A stretch of 64,000 nucleotides of DNA from Porodaedalea pini (lineage: Eukaryota > Basidiomycota > Agaricomycetes > Hymenochaetales > Hymenochaetaceae), in NCBI GenBank assembly GCA_002794775.1, contig NBAY01000002.1, positions 744,001-808,000 of the forward strand, read 5' to 3'. The notes below the pieces were generated by a model, which did not search any database, was not told the DNA's origin, and was given only the letters and a program-made list of their open reading frames with translations. Both the position numbers and the translations under genes were made by a program. This document shows positions 1-13,559 of the stretch, in pieces. Every line of letters starts with the position of its first letter. Positions within the stretch are counted from its first letter, which is position 1.

Positions 1-3000
1 CCCATTATACTTTTCATGCAAGTTCGCCTCGGATTGCGCTAGCTTGCAGACTTAGTACTACGTATTAACACTCGCTTGTGACGAAGCTTACTGCGAGAAA
101 GCGGCACGCCACTGCCGTTAATAGACAGGTTTTCCTTCGTCCTTCTTGGCCAGATGCCTTGGTCAAGCGATTTTCCCGACAAAAGCACACATGCATCCAA
201 CAGTTTCCCATAAGTTTCCTGACAACTAGCTGTTAGAAACCTTCGAAGTCTTCCAGTTAATCAATGGGCAAACCTGAATATCTTTCCTTGTCCTACGATC
301 GTCGATCGCAGTAGTCTGAGTTATTTTCAGCGCTAGCACCGTGGTGCATCTGTAGCCAGCAGTGTGAGTGGGAAAAGCGGTAAGTGCAACCATCGAGCAA
401 TTACCGAAGAACCGGGAAGACCTGAGATCGGAACTCCTTCACATTAGCGGCAATGTCTTTCGCTAATGTGAGATATCGCGGCCAGACTTGAAGCGCTAAC
501 GGATTTTCAAGCTTTGATAGATATTCTTCGAGGAACGTAAATAATATCGCGTCCGTTCTGACACAAAAAAGATTAGTCTAGTCTCTGGAATAAAATAGAA
601 CTAAAACAGCGTACAGCTCAGGATTTAAAACCTGCTTTCTGCTGCGTTCTCCTACAGCCGGGCTTATACGCCATGAGATGCTCTCGCAGACCATATGCAC
701 AACGTTCTGAGCGCTAGCCGTTAGGAAGTCGACGATGTCAAAGGCCACCTTCCCAGGCATGAGGTTGTTCTAAGATGAATATTATTGATATAAACTTCGC
801 ATAGCATTAGCTGCAGAGACAAACCTGCTCATTATGCCAGCACTCAATCACCGACTCGATTACTTCGAAAGCATGCGCCCGATAAAGTCTTTCAAGCACT
901 TTTCGGCATCGATTTGATGTCCTTGTGAATATGTGCGCAAGTGTCTCGTAAGCAGGATGAGCCTCGAGCACGGTATCTGAAACAAGATTCCATGTCTCAT
1001 AAAGTACTCCGATGCCCTCGTGAAGAGCACGATAACCTGGAGAGCGAGCCTGTAGGTGTTTAGCTTAGCAGCCATTCTTTCTGGCAGGAGGTATGTTTCA
1101 CGCTTACTGTCATATTACTTTCGATCGTTGTGTTTGGCGAATCCGTCAGGAAAACGTTTGAGACCATACTCAGTAGGCCGGTACCATCCGATACAGTCTT
1201 TTCAGTCGAACTGTTCTCTTCCGTCACGCTTGAGTCCAATTCGTCCAAGCTAAGAAGTATCAGTCGTTCCAGCGCGTTCAGGAGCATGACAAATTCTGCA
1301 TCATCTACGCAAGAGATAACCTCCTGTGAAGGCCCTTGTGGTATCGAAAGGACGGAGGCAAGGCCACTGAGTGCTCTCCGAATCTGTCGACACGCGCACG
1401 CATTGAGGGGGAAGATGGCCGGTGTGAGAATATGCGGGAATTGTGGGACGGTCATCAGAACAAAGTCAAGCCAGTGGTGAAGTAGTGGACGGTTGCTTGG
1501 AGTCGCGATACCATCCACGAGTAGTTGAACGAAAAGTGGGTTGGTAGAAGCGTAAGCAGTCATGGTTTGAGTAATGCCGTCCTCGTTGGTCGATTCAGGA
1601 TCAACGGAATTCTGGAACGACACATTCGGGCTCTTCATGCGTTGTCTCTCAGCGGATGCAGCTGATGAAGAGATGATTGAGTGTAGTAGGTGTAAAAGCT
1701 TGTTTTGTAGTTCGAGATGCTCAGAGTGTACCAGAGCGAACAGCTTAATGATTACTGCCGACTCTAATGTTCCAATTGCAAGCTGGTCGAGGTCACCGCG
1801 AGAGATGATACACTGCAGAAGGTCGATGCTTGCGGAATGCATCTCAGTGTTCAGGCTTCGCATAGGCTTCAATAGTGACGGCTTGGGTTCACTCTGCAAG
1901 AAGCTGAGGCACGTATGACTTCTATCAGCGGCATCCGATTTAGTAGTCAATTTTGCGCACCGAGTTAACGTTTCCGTCAGAACACTTGTGTATGTTGCAT
2001 TTGTGGGATTCAATCCACCTATTCGACACGTAATACCGATTAGTCTCCATCGAATTTCACGAGAACGGCTTGGTTCTTACGTTGCGAAACTCTTTCCAGC
2101 AGTTGAGGAAATGATGTGCGGGACACGAGAGTTGTCGAGATCACTCTATTAAAGTTATGCCCGCCATATTGAGCGACCTGCAGAAGGACGTCGAGCAAGT
2201 ACACAACGCGATGCTGATCAAAGGTCTTGTCATAGAAGAAGCCTCGGATTTCCCGTCCATTGATCAAAGTAACACTTGGACTCTGGCGGATGACCGGATC
2301 CAACAGTTCGAGCAATATAGGGTCCAAGAGCCTAGGCATTCATTCAGCAGAGTTGAAATTGAATTGATGGCTGCTAGAAAAAAATTGAGCCTTACCGTGG
2401 ATAAGACTTAAGGTTACAGCGCATCCATGTCTCGCCTACGCGACGTAATACAGGATTAGTGCTTTTCAGACTGTCGAGCACAATGAGCATCGGTACTTTG
2501 AAGCGTATACCGGGTTGTTGGTTATCATCTAGGATTGAGGCACATGTATGTCAGCATTCTTCACAGTCGTTTCACTTTTCCATCCAATGCCATGACGAAT
2601 GCATATGTTGAACCGACAAATTGAACATGATGCTCACCAGAAAGTCGCCAAAGCACACCAAATGCCCCGTAGGCATCAAATCCAGTCGCTGATGTGCTTG
2701 CGACAAGTGTACGCGCGATAATGGACTCGAGATGGCGATGACTCGTCGCATGCTCGAGATTCCATATGAGTCGTACAGCACGGACATGATACGGGCTCGT
2801 CTCTAGACGCAGGTAGGCCATGAGCTAGCATTGCACACACGACGAAGACGTTCAAAGGATGATCAGCTTTTGTTGTGATTCAAGTAGGTATCCGGACTCG
2901 AAGACGAGACTCACCGCGTGCATCATTGCGAGTAATCTGGGACGATTATCGATTGAAGGCGTGGGTCTAAGAGCGGGAGTTGCATGCAAGCGTATTGCGA

Positions 3001-5569
3001 GCGAGACAACCCTATCGGCACCTTGAAAAGAACAGTTCTTTCAGGAAAATATCACGCGCAATCGTCAGCTAAGCTTAAGAAATGACAAGCAGAGGGCATA
3101 TCCAAGAATCTACCTGTAAACTAAGAGGCCTAGAAATGCAATCCAGCCAGTGCTCCGCGTCCCAGGAGATTGTCAGGGGCAGAGCACCCGAAGTGTGCGC
3201 GTTTTCGTCTAGTGTGCTGGTAAGCTTCAGCAGGAGAGACACACCCTGCACGAATGCATCATGCAACAGTGCATCCGTCTGAGAATCATTGACTCCTTCT
3301 CGTTTTACGCCCACGCCCTCTCCAATGCTGAACTCGATGCAGGTCGCTGTCAGCTCCGAGAGATGCTCGAAGGAAGCAACGAAAGGCACAGCAGAGGCGA
3401 AGCGACGCTCCTTGGCTGTCTCTGGAGTATCTGGGCTCAAATCAATTCTGCCATTAGATTCTTCAGTCGTGTTCTCAGTAGGTTCGTTTGTCGTGATTCC
3501 GTAGAACGCGCAGGCAGCATCGTCGAAGCTTCCGCCGAATGCGAGATCAGGAAGATGCAATGGGCTCGTCATCGCCGCGATGGGTGTGTATTCCGCAATC
3601 TGCTCCAGTAAGCCCATGGCGGCGCGAAAAGTTGGAGATGTCACACGGTGGGAGTCCTTTCTTGATAGATCCTTGAAAGAAAGACGTCTGAGCAGGTCAT
3701 TTTTGCTGGAGAAACAAGGATTGTCACCTCTAACTTCTCAACGAGTGCACAGAATATGAGCGGGAGGTGTAAATTCTGCACTTCGTCATCATCCATGCGG
3801 AAGGTTTTCAGGACGAAAAGCAACATCTCGATGCACTAAACCTCAGCGTCAGCTTTTGGATCACGCTATCATCACGATCTAATTCATTACCTCTGTCGCA
3901 GACGTCTTGTTTACAACCTCACTTCGGACAGCTTTAAAGAGTTGTTTCCAAGTTGCTCGAGGTTCAATAGCCTCGTACAAGGTATTTGCCGTAACTAAAA
4001 CCTGAGAAAGAGTAAGTCAGCTATACAAGACAAAGGTCGGTTCACATACTTCTTCGCCGCCATCTGTACTATCTTTCACAGTGTTCTTTATCGACTTGAG
4101 CGCGTCATATATCAGGGCCTCTGTCAGTGGCGCGCCAATCTCCCATTTATCTAGTAATGAGACATATATCTTGAACGGGCGCGTAGCGGAATACTCTGAC
4201 GAGGGACGGAACATTTCCTCGCGCAACGTCTCCACAAGCAGTGCACGTGCATGCGCTTCGAAATACGCAGCCTGCTTCTCTGCGTTTTCATCGGGCCCAA
4301 GAAGCCACGCGAAGAGACGACGGTTGAGCGAAAGATCACGTCGCAGTACCACGCCCGTCGCAGCACGCGTGAGCAGAGATCGGTCAGCAGCTGGTGCTGC
4401 TCTTAATGCGGAGCCTTCGAGTTTCAGGGAGGATAGAAGCAAGTCAAGCGCTCCACGCTGTACTAACAAGTTGTCGTCCCCAAGAGCGGCGGCAAACGCT
4501 CGCACCATGAGTCCGATATCACGTCCAACGATGGGTGTTATGTCTGCAAGAACACTGAGAAAGACCTGCACAGAAAAGTATGATATAAACAAAACACAGA
4601 CCTTCTTTGACATCTAGTCGTGGGAGCCGGCGCGATAGATAAGTCAGGCAATATGCACGCGGAACCTGAGTCGTCAACATGACGAGCCAAATATTCTGCA
4701 ACAAGAACGTGGGTGAGACTGTTCCGGAAAGCCGATCTAGAAGGTCCATGACCTGAATGTTTCCGAAGCCGTTAATCTGATAGATCGAAAATCACAATGG
4801 AATAGGCGTGCCGCACCTGCTCAAAAGACTCGCTCGTCTCTTCCTCGAGGCCGGGAAGAAGTGCAAGAATGAATGCACGCATGATCGGACGCAGCTCTCC
4901 TTGCAGTGGGAGATAATACTTTTCAAACAGACCAAGAAGCACTGGCTTGACACTCGTCGCGGCATATTCGAAGAACGGGAAGAGGCCAGAGGACCATAGA
5001 GGAAGGTCTCGCTTCAGACCATCCGGCTGAGCGACCAAAACGTCAGAGCCAAAATTTTTAAGTGGATCATGTAACACGCACACCGAGCACAGAGAGGATA
5101 TGGGCATATACGTCAAGAGCACGTTGATGCACACCAGACGGCAGCGCCGGAATCAGACATTGCGAAAGGCGCTTCGACACAATGAGCTTGCGTGGTATCT
5201 CCTTAAACTGCGTATACGACTGGAGTGTCTGTGTCATATGCAATAAGCACAATGTTGAAGGTCTTTGACGAAGACACGAACCTTGAGCAGTTGCTTCAGA
5301 AACGCGATGAAGTCCGGCCATTCGTGCATTGTCTCGAAGCTCGCGAGGCATTTCTCGACCTGCTGCGCGTACTTCTTGTACTTGGGATCATTTTGCACTG
5401 TCGCGTCCAGCGCAACTGCGTCGGAAGAGGGTTTTCAGAACGTGATCTGCAAATGCCAATCCTGCAATGCTCGACACGCACCCTGTTCGCGCAGCTTCGC
5501 AGCTGCGGATAACGCACCCCGAGCGTTCGCGCCGGTAGCGCCTATGTCGCCTTTGCTCGACGCTGACAT
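1..5569 (-). CDS. DOP1: Dop1/Dopey family protein, 3' end outside window
   Basis: Dop1 is a large peripheral protein of the late Golgi and endosomes that works with Mon2 and flippase complexes in membrane traffic and cell polarity. The start is the ATG at 5567-5569. The first exons, joined across introns at about 5416-5481, 5229-5281 and 5.03-5.08 kb, give the conserved Dopey N-terminal domain, including KYKKYAQQVEKC, WPDFIAFLKQLLK, IPRKLIVSKRLSQCL, ALPSGVHQRALDVY and LLPGLEEE. Helical-repeat-like exons continue leftward on the same strand (for example 4.0-4.6, 3.1-3.6 and 1.06-2.34 kb), with many introns of about 50 bp. Near the left edge an open frame with the words GKLLDACVLL and SLDQGIWPRR still resembles the C-terminal Dopey region, so the gene probably runs past base 1. 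Recognition of the family is secure; many internal splice sites are not resolved. Confidence 0.9.
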
Positions 5570-5795
5570 GATTGAAAGAAACAGAAATGGTTCTGCTCCT
5601 AGCTATCGGACATAGACGGCGGTGAGTGTGTGTGTACGATGCAGTTGGGAGGTTTGTGCTACATAACTCCTTGTCACGTGTGCATGGCTCTGTACTCGAC
5701 GATCGGCGGATTTATAATTGTGCAGAAGTCACACGTGTCGATTTAGTTGGACGCGTGCCTTATCGTCATTCTTCTTTAAGTTCTTACTCTGAACC
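5570..5795. promoter_or_regulatory. Divergent promoter region between DOP1 and a small membrane protein gene
   Basis: A 226-bp space separates two start codons that point away from each other, so it must hold both promoters. No clear TATA box was seen; a TTTATAATT stretch near 5710 is the closest candidate. Confidence 0.5.
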
Positions 5796-6119
5796 ATGAG
5801 CACACCTAAGGACCGCCTCAAGAAGGGCGTCGAGGCAAATCTAAGCCCAGAACTTCCGCGCGTGCCAACGGGTTCGCCAGCTCAGCGTACTTTCGTGCAG
5901 TCATGGCTCGGTAAGCCTCCTAACGCACACTCCTTGAACTGTCAATGTTCATCGTTGTATATTCCCTTACTCGCAGCCGTACCGCGTAAAACACGTCTCG
6001 TTCTTTCATTCATTCTATTTGGAACCGCTCTCGGTGGCATATACATATCAGATAAACTGGAGGAGAAGATACCTGTTCAGAGTCCTCCAGCCGAAAAAAA
6101 CAAATCAGAGTCTTCCTGA
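5796..6119 (+). CDS. Small single-pass membrane protein (85 aa), possibly mitochondrial
   Basis: Two exons, 5796-5910 and 5977-6119, flank a 66-bp intron (GTAAG...CGCAG) and sum to 258 nt, giving 85 residues. The N-terminal half is hydrophilic and basic (MSTPKDRLKKG). It is followed by VPRKTRLVLSFILFGTALGG, one predicted membrane segment, and a short charged tail ending NKSESS. The size, basic pre-segment and single helix resemble small inner-membrane assembly or respiratory-chain accessory proteins, but I do not recognise a specific family. The gene is divergent from DOP1. The start is the first ATG after the shared promoter, and the frame stays open only when the intron is removed. Confidence 0.7.
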   Translation: MSTPKDRLKKGVEANLSPELPRVPTGSPAQRTFVQSWLGKPPNAHSLNCQCSSLYIPLLAAVPRKTRLVLSFILFGTALGGIYISDKLEEKIPVQSPPAEKNKSESS

Positions 6120-6312
6120 GGCAAGTGGTAGTGTACATGTTGCAGGCATATTAATATTACATATACTAATTGAAACTGTACAGTGTTGAGTGATCGTAAT
6201 ATAGCAGTGTGTACATTCCATGCTCTGAGATATTCGGCGAATGAATGGCTGTTATACAATGCTGTCTGGTCCTCCGAGGCACTGCGTCTATGCCCAATTG
6301 CTGTTTGCTTCG

Positions 6313-7425
6313 TCACTCCATCCCACCATATGCGACCGTGTTGCGCTGCTCGCCTGGCCTTTCGAATGTATTGGTAGCAGCATTTCCGTTGCCTCGCGAA
6401 GATTGAGGTGTATGCGTCGCAGGCGGTGGTGAAGGGAGGATAGAACAACTGTTGTCCTGTACGTTCGTCGCACCAGCGTTCCCGGTTCCGATACCTACTA
6501 GGCAGGTTTCAGCATGAAGGCGAGAGTTTGCGCTTGGCGTCCGACGCAGCGGGAATGGCGACACCGGCGGAAGCGGTATGGCCAAATTCCCCTTCTCCCC
6601 TTCCGCGAGGCGTGGCCCACCCTCCTCTCCAAAGTCGAACTTCTCTGTACCTGTTTCACTTTCCTCGAAGCACCAGCTTCCACGCCGCCAATCTGGAACG
6701 AGGACTTCCTCGCTATCTCCTCGACGTCGAAACGGACGCCGGACAGCGCGAAGGATCGTATCCTGAAACGCAGTACCAAGGACGAGCGTGACGACGCCTG
6801 CGACCGCGAGCACGCCAATGCCAATAATCTTCCATGAGTTCATACTCGAAGCCGATGAAGAGTCACTGCCAGTACCATCAGTGGCCTGAGAAGGAGTGGC
6901 ACTAGGGGCTGAAATGTCGGTGGTGGCAGACACAAGGCTGACTGACTGTGTAGAAAATTCCTGAGTAGTGCTAGTATCAGTCGCAGAGTCCGTCGAGGAT
7001 GACTTCCTGGATTCAGAGCCAGTATTGCTTGTGCTTGTAGAAGAGGCATCGTTGCTGTCTGAGTCCGTCTTCGAAGCCGACGCACTCGCTACCCTGGAAG
7101 TCGTTTCAGTCGCCTTGCTCGTTAGGGTTTGCTTCTCCTGCTGGGTATTATCATCAGCATTTCCATCATCATCCGTGCTTCCTAAGAATCCGAAGGGGTC
7201 GAGAGCATAGTTGTGTCCCGTTTGCGGTTGCTGCTGTGCCACTTCGTGCGTCACAGGGACTTGGCTAGAGAATGCGATAGGCGGCAAAGTTGGAAATGAG
7301 GTAACGGAAGTAGGATCGGCTCGAGATGACGTTTCTATAGTGCTGGGGATAGTTCCTGCAGCTGTGAGCCGAGCAGCTATGAATAAGGGCAGGAGGAGAC
7401 TCGGGGTAACCAGTGCTCTGACCAT
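6313..7425 (-). CDS. Ser/Thr-rich single-pass membrane protein (370 aa)
   Basis: Single-exon gene. The ATG at 7423-7425 was chosen because it opens directly onto a signal peptide (MVRALVTPSLLLPLFIAARL). Residues from about 25 to 175 are Ser/Thr-rich and low in complexity, with repeated SST and TSTS words typical of an O-glycosylated stalk. A membrane segment follows (WKIIGIGVLAVAGVVTLVL), then a basic stop-transfer patch (RRPFRRRGD) and a cytoplasmic tail of about 130 residues rich in Pro, Gly and charged residues. The layout resembles fungal wall-stress sensors and other mucin-like surface proteins, but no WSC cysteine domain is present, so the function is unknown. The frame stays open for another 100 codons upstream, but that part lacks a signal sequence and is probably promoter or leader. 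Confidence 0.7.
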   Translation of the reverse strand: MVRALVTPSLLLPLFIAARLTAAGTIPSTIETSSRADPTSVTSFPTLPPIAFSSQVPVTHEVAQQQPQTGHNYALDPFGFLGSTDDDGNADDNTQQEKQTLTSKATETTSRVASASASKTDSDSNDASSTSTSNTGSESRKSSSTDSATDTSTTQEFSTQSVSLVSATTDISAPSATPSQATDGTGSDSSSASSMNSWKIIGIGVLAVAGVVTLVLGTAFQDTILRAVRRPFRRRGDSEEVLVPDWRRGSWCFEESETGTEKFDFGEEGGPRLAEGEKGNLAIPLPPVSPFPLRRTPSANSRLHAETCLVGIGTGNAGATNVQDNSCSILPSPPPATHTPQSSRGNGNAATNTFERPGEQRNTVAYGGME

Positions 7426-8634
7426 GAAGATGAGGATAAAATAAAGAGCGGCGTGCCGTGGCCAAGAATCAAGTAGAAGGAGCCAGGTTGTAAAATTGTA
7501 CGATGTTGTTTTACAAGGCGAGACCAAGAACAAGGAGCGTGAAGACGGAAAGAATGCGCGTCCAGTGGCACGGACTTCAGAAGAACGTGACGCATCAAGC
7601 GCGACGCGTCTCCAGCACGTGATCCTTACATCAGTGCTGGCGAATTTGTAAAGAGTCGGATACTGGAAGAGACTTGCACTACGTAGATCACGGATGGCAT
7701 TGCATTTACAAAGGCGCAGCTGCACACTTGATTCCTCCGAGTTAGTTCATCAACGCACAGAGACTCTTTGAGGCCCGAAAGCATTATTTTGCTGCTTGTA
7801 TTTGACAGAGGGTCAAAGCCTGACTATTAATATTTATTTCACCTAATGATGAACTCATTATTGTCTTGCAAGCCTCTTAAAACCCCCTCAAAAATTGCCG
7901 ATGTCTCAGGCTGGTATTTGACTTGGAGTTTCTTAGTAAACCTCGCTAGGATCTATCTGAAGCTCGGACGGCGGCAAATGCTGTAGCGTTTTCCTTGTTC
8001 GGTAGTATCTCTCCGTAATAGCACTGAAGCGACTCAAGTCACAAGAAGCATTCTGTCTCGCTCTCAGGCTCCATGTCAACGAAGGAAAATACCTTAGGTC
8101 TCTGTGCAGCAGAACTTGAAGTACTTAGATGGTAAACAGGGCGTTTGATCGGATGACACGTGAATGCGCGAAAGGAATCACCTTGAACGCGTCGATGATC
8201 GGCGTCGAACATAAACCCCTCGACGTCAGCAACCAGCGATGGCCAGCGCAGCGCGCCAAAATACAGTACACCCAACGACTAATAGGGCAAAGAGGTGTGC
8301 AAATATACGGTTTTGCGTGTCTAACAGATGATGCTGAACTTTGCTCAAGTGGCGAGCTTGGAGATGAAGAGGACGTTTCGGCCTGTAAGCGATATGCGCG
8401 AGTGCCGATAGCACTCTATGAAGCTATGTCAGGAGCCCTTGATAAAAGCATGAGGGTCAAAAGACGTATCCGCTTAGCAGTCGAAGCGAGCTGCGGACGC
8501 TTGTGAACAAGAGGACAAATTATCCGTGGCGTTGACTGGTGGTATTTGAGGCTGACAAGTAGACCAAACCAATTTGCGTCTAGACTGCCACTTCCCTTTC
8601 CGCATCCACGACACCTTACAGTAGTTTCTACCAC
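7426..8634. other. Intergenic region with no secure gene
   Basis: About 1.2 kb lie between divergent genes (mucin-like protein leftward, GH5 enzyme rightward). Open frames of 78 codons (minus, 8039-8275) and 125 codons (plus, 8129-8506) overlap each other here. Neither shows a family motif, a clear promoter or splice support. A decayed gene is possible. Confidence 0.4.
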
Positions 8635-10138
<1,504 letters not shown>

Positions 10139-10693
10139 TATTTCTTTCTTTTCTCCCACACCTTTTCTTCACTTCACGTTCTGAGCCACACATTTTATTT
10201 TAAATCATGATCATGACCTTCCCTGTCTTTACGCGTAGACAATTACATTCATGACTTTTCTATGTAGCACTCTTCACTGTCCTGGCTGGATTGTACATTT
10301 AATACCTCTATACCTTCAACGACCACATAGACTTGTAACAAATACGATAGTACCTGGACATCTGAAATCATTACGGAGTTAGGAACAACGAGGTCCTCTG
10401 GAGGAAACTCAAGATGCGTCAGATGACCAAGCTTTATCCTAACGGGAAAGGTAAGCGAACGGCCCGTGAGATTCAAAGTACACGAGCAAGTTGCTTTCGG
10501 ACGACCAACACATGACGCTTCCGCAAAGTCAAATATCTCGGTCAGTACTACTACTGGCCTCAGCTGAACCTATATAATGACATGATCAGCTGCCTTTCCT
10601 GCTGCTTCAAAATTAGTGCTTCATACAATTGTCCGATAAAATGATTCATGTTCAAGCCTCGAGCTTTCGTCGATCCTTGCTACGCTCCTAAAA
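10139..10693. other. Intergenic region between two hydrolase genes
   Basis: Holds the 3' flank of the GH5 gene and the promoter of the next gene. A minus-strand frame of about 100 codons (10249 to about 10555) is open but has no usable ATG and no recognised motif; it may be a gene remnant. Confidence 0.4.
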
Positions 10694-13024
10694 ATGCACC
10701 CCTCGTGCACGCTCATCTGGATAGCCATTGCTCTGCCCTTCAGTACTCTCGCGGCTGTTAGGCATCAAGAAAAGATAGACCGTTATGCAATTGTCTCGCG
10801 CTACAACCCGACGCGCAACGTGTCGAGCACTACTACTCCAATGCAGGTCGGCAACGGGGATTTCGCTTTCGGCGCAGACATTACTGGCTTGCAGACCTTC
10901 ATGCCCTTCGCGATCATGTCGTCCTGGGGCTGGAAAAATGACTCGTTCCCTGCTGGGCGCACACTTGAAGACATCCTCACGTACAAGGGCACGTCGCTGG
11001 ACAACCACGGGCGCAACGTGACGTACATGTACGGCGGGGACCCGGATATACAGCAGTGGCTCATCTCCAGCCCCAATCGCGTTAACCTCGGACGCACTGG
11101 GCTTCTCTTCTTGACTTCATCGGGAGAAGTGGCGAACGTGACCGAGTCTGACCTCGAGAATAAAACGCAGACTCTCGACCTCTGGACGGTTGAGGTCACG
11201 AGTGAATTTCTGCTTAATGGAACTCAGGTTAGCGTGAAGACGATATGCGCGCAGGACAGCGACGTGGTCGGTGTTCAGGCTGAATCGATGCTTATCTCAG
11301 ACGGAAAACTCGGCTTGTTTCTCGATTTCCCTTGGAACGATGGATCGTCCAAGTTCTCGGATCCTTTCGTCGGTCTGTTCAACGAGACTTCGAAACACTC
11401 GACGAGTCTCATCCACAACTCACCCATCCCGAAGGGCGCACAGGCTCAGATTGTGCACACACTTGTCAACAACTCATTTGTGACAACCGTTGGAGGTTCT
11501 CATTTCAACATTTCTCGTGACTCTCCTGACGCTCATAGGTACAGCATCGTCCCTTCAGAGAACTCTTCGACATTCTTGGTTTCTCTTTCATACGCGCTGC
11601 AGTCCCCGGATTCTTTACCGAGCTTCAATTCCGTGAAGAAATCATCTCTGAATGCATGGGATTCTTTTTGGTCAGATGGCGGATTCGTAGATGTGTATAC
11701 AGGATCAACGGACATAAGAGCTGATGAGCTTCAGCGCAGAATTGTTTTGTCAAGCTATCTCCTGCGGGTGAACGAAGCAAGTGATTATCCTCCACAAGAG
11801 GTACTTTGACATTTACCCCAATCATTCTATCTTCTGACATTAATCTTCAGTCCGGGCTCGTAAATAATGGATGGGTTAGAGTACCCGATCGATGCGGTTT
11901 GCAATTTATTTCTGATTCGCTTGCGCTGCATTTCTTTGTCTAGTATGGGAAGTTCCACTTGGAGATGTTCTACTGGCACAGCGTGCATTGGGCACTCTGG
12001 TCACAATGGAATCTTCTACATCGGGCTTCTACCGTTTACTCTCGCTTCCTTACCACATCTATCGAGCGGGCCCAGGTCCAACAGGGGTGGCCCGCCGGAG
12101 CGCGCTGGGGAAAAATGTCAGATCCGACTGGACGAAGCGCACCAGGTGAGATCAACGAGCTCCTCATCTGGCAGCAGATGCACCCGCTTGTCTTCGCCGA
12201 ATACGAGTACCGCGCCTTCCCGACCGCGCACACGCTCGCAAAGTGGCACGATGTCGTGCGCGAGACGGCTGATTGGATGAGCGTGTTCGCGTTCCACAAT
12301 ACGAGCACTGGTGTGTACGACCTCGGCCCGCCGATGTACGTCGTGAGCGAGGACACAGACCCACTCGTCACGCGCAACCCCGCGTTTGAACTGGCGTACT
12401 GGAACTTTGGTCTTGAGCTCGCAGAGAAGTGGATGAAACGTTTGGGCAAGGAGATACCCGTAAACTGGACGACCGTCCGCAAGAATCTCGCGAGCCTGCC
12501 TGTTGACAACGGCACGTACTCCGTTTATGAGGGTATAGAAGGCGACTTCTGGGACAATGCAACGTATACGAACGACCATCCTGCACTGGTCGGCCTGTAC
12601 GGCTGGTTGCCGGAGACGCCAGGATTGAATGTGACAATAGCGAAGACAACGATGGAGAAAGTCTGGACCCATTGGAACATCTCGAACTGCTGGGGGTAAG
12701 TATTTCTTTCTTACTTCCATTCCAACGGTGTTTATCTCCTCTCTTACCAGGTGGGACTTTGGAATGCTTGCTATGTCCGCTGCTCGCAACGACGAGCCCG
12801 AACAGGCCGTCTCGTGGCTCCTCGATGATCTCTTCTCATTTGATGACGTTGGGATGCCAATTGGCGGGGCTCGCGTCCCGACTCCCTACTTCCCTGGCTC
12901 CGGCAGTTTGCTACTTGCTGTCGCGATGATGGCTGAGGGTTGGGACGGGAGTAACGGTACGGCACCGGGTTTCCCTGATTCTGGCTGGAACGTTAGGACG
13001 GAGGGGATGCACAAGGCGCTCTGA
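10694..13024 (+). CDS. Secreted six-hairpin (alpha/alpha toroid) glycosidase-like protein (718 aa)
   Basis: Four exons (10694-10800+1006 nt continuous to 11800, 11851-11874, 11944-12695, 12751-13024) total 2157 nt. Exon 2 is only 24 nt. The protein starts with a signal peptide (MHPSCTLIWIAIALPFSTLA). The N-terminal beta-sandwich-like part carries TPMQVGNGDFAFGADITGLQ, a typical opening of GH65/GH95-like enzymes. The second half has KFHLEMFYWHSVHWALW, RETADWMSVFAFHN and RNPAFELAYWNFGLELAEKW, in the style of an alpha/alpha six-barrel. Many NxS/T sites suggest an extracellular glycoprotein. Substrate and exact GH family cannot be settled from sequence alone; alpha-glucoside or alpha-fucoside activity are both possible. 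It lies 555 bp downstream of the GH5 gene on the same strand. Confidence 0.8.
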
Positions 13025-13532
13025 GGTAATGCAATGATGGTGTTTCTTACCCCTTCCTTTGCCGCTGATTGCTTCCTGCAGGATATGAAGAACATGTATT
13101 TTGCACTGCTCTTGCGCGACGATTCATTGGCACGTGCTACTTACTGCTACTATGTAGATGGACATTCTGTGATTTGTGCTTCCTGATCTTATGCTAGGTA
13201 AGGATGCTCGGTCATATAGTGTCATAGCAATGGGAACAGTATTTAGTACTAAAATGTTATACAAACATGGGGAAATATGAACGACTCGCCGAATCAGAAA
13301 TTGGTTCCGGAGTGAGCAGCGGGCTTCGCAGACGCAGCCACGGCACTCGCCCGCATCACTCTGCCCCTCATCATGGTAGTAAGCTCGGCACGAGGGCGTC
13401 CCCGGGACGGGGAACAGACTCCATTGGAGCTCGCTTGGAGTTCGGCTGGAGTCAGGGTTGATATTAGGTAATTGATGCGGCAGGCATGCCGACAAGATAT
13501 GTAATCATAGTCTCATTTAGTAAACCAGCCCT
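13025..13532. other. Intergenic tail before the transposon island
   Basis: The 3' flank of the hydrolase gene. Base composition is still host-like. No gene seen. Confidence 0.5.
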
Positions 13533-13559
13533 GGAGTTCCCGGCGAAGCCGGGAACTCC
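13533..13559. repeat. Perfect 12-bp hairpin at the left border of the AT-rich island
   Basis: The sequence GGAGTTCCCGGC, a GAA loop and GCCGGGAACTCC form a perfect inverted repeat. The outer bases CCAG (13526-13529) and CTGG (13561-13564) extend it loosely. Base composition switches from host-like to AT-rich directly to its right, so it may mark the end of a mobile element. It has the same compact hairpin form as the two at 14927-14959 and 23130-23162, with a different sequence. Confidence 0.6.

Noticed and set aside
8039..8506. Overlapping open frames of 78 (minus) and 125 (plus) codons
   Set aside because: No motif, promoter or splice context supports either, and they overlap on opposite strands; at most a decayed gene.
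10249..10555. Minus-strand frame of about 100 codons between the two glycosidase genes
   Set aside because: No ATG in a usable place and no recognised domain. The composition looks protein-like, but it may be chance.
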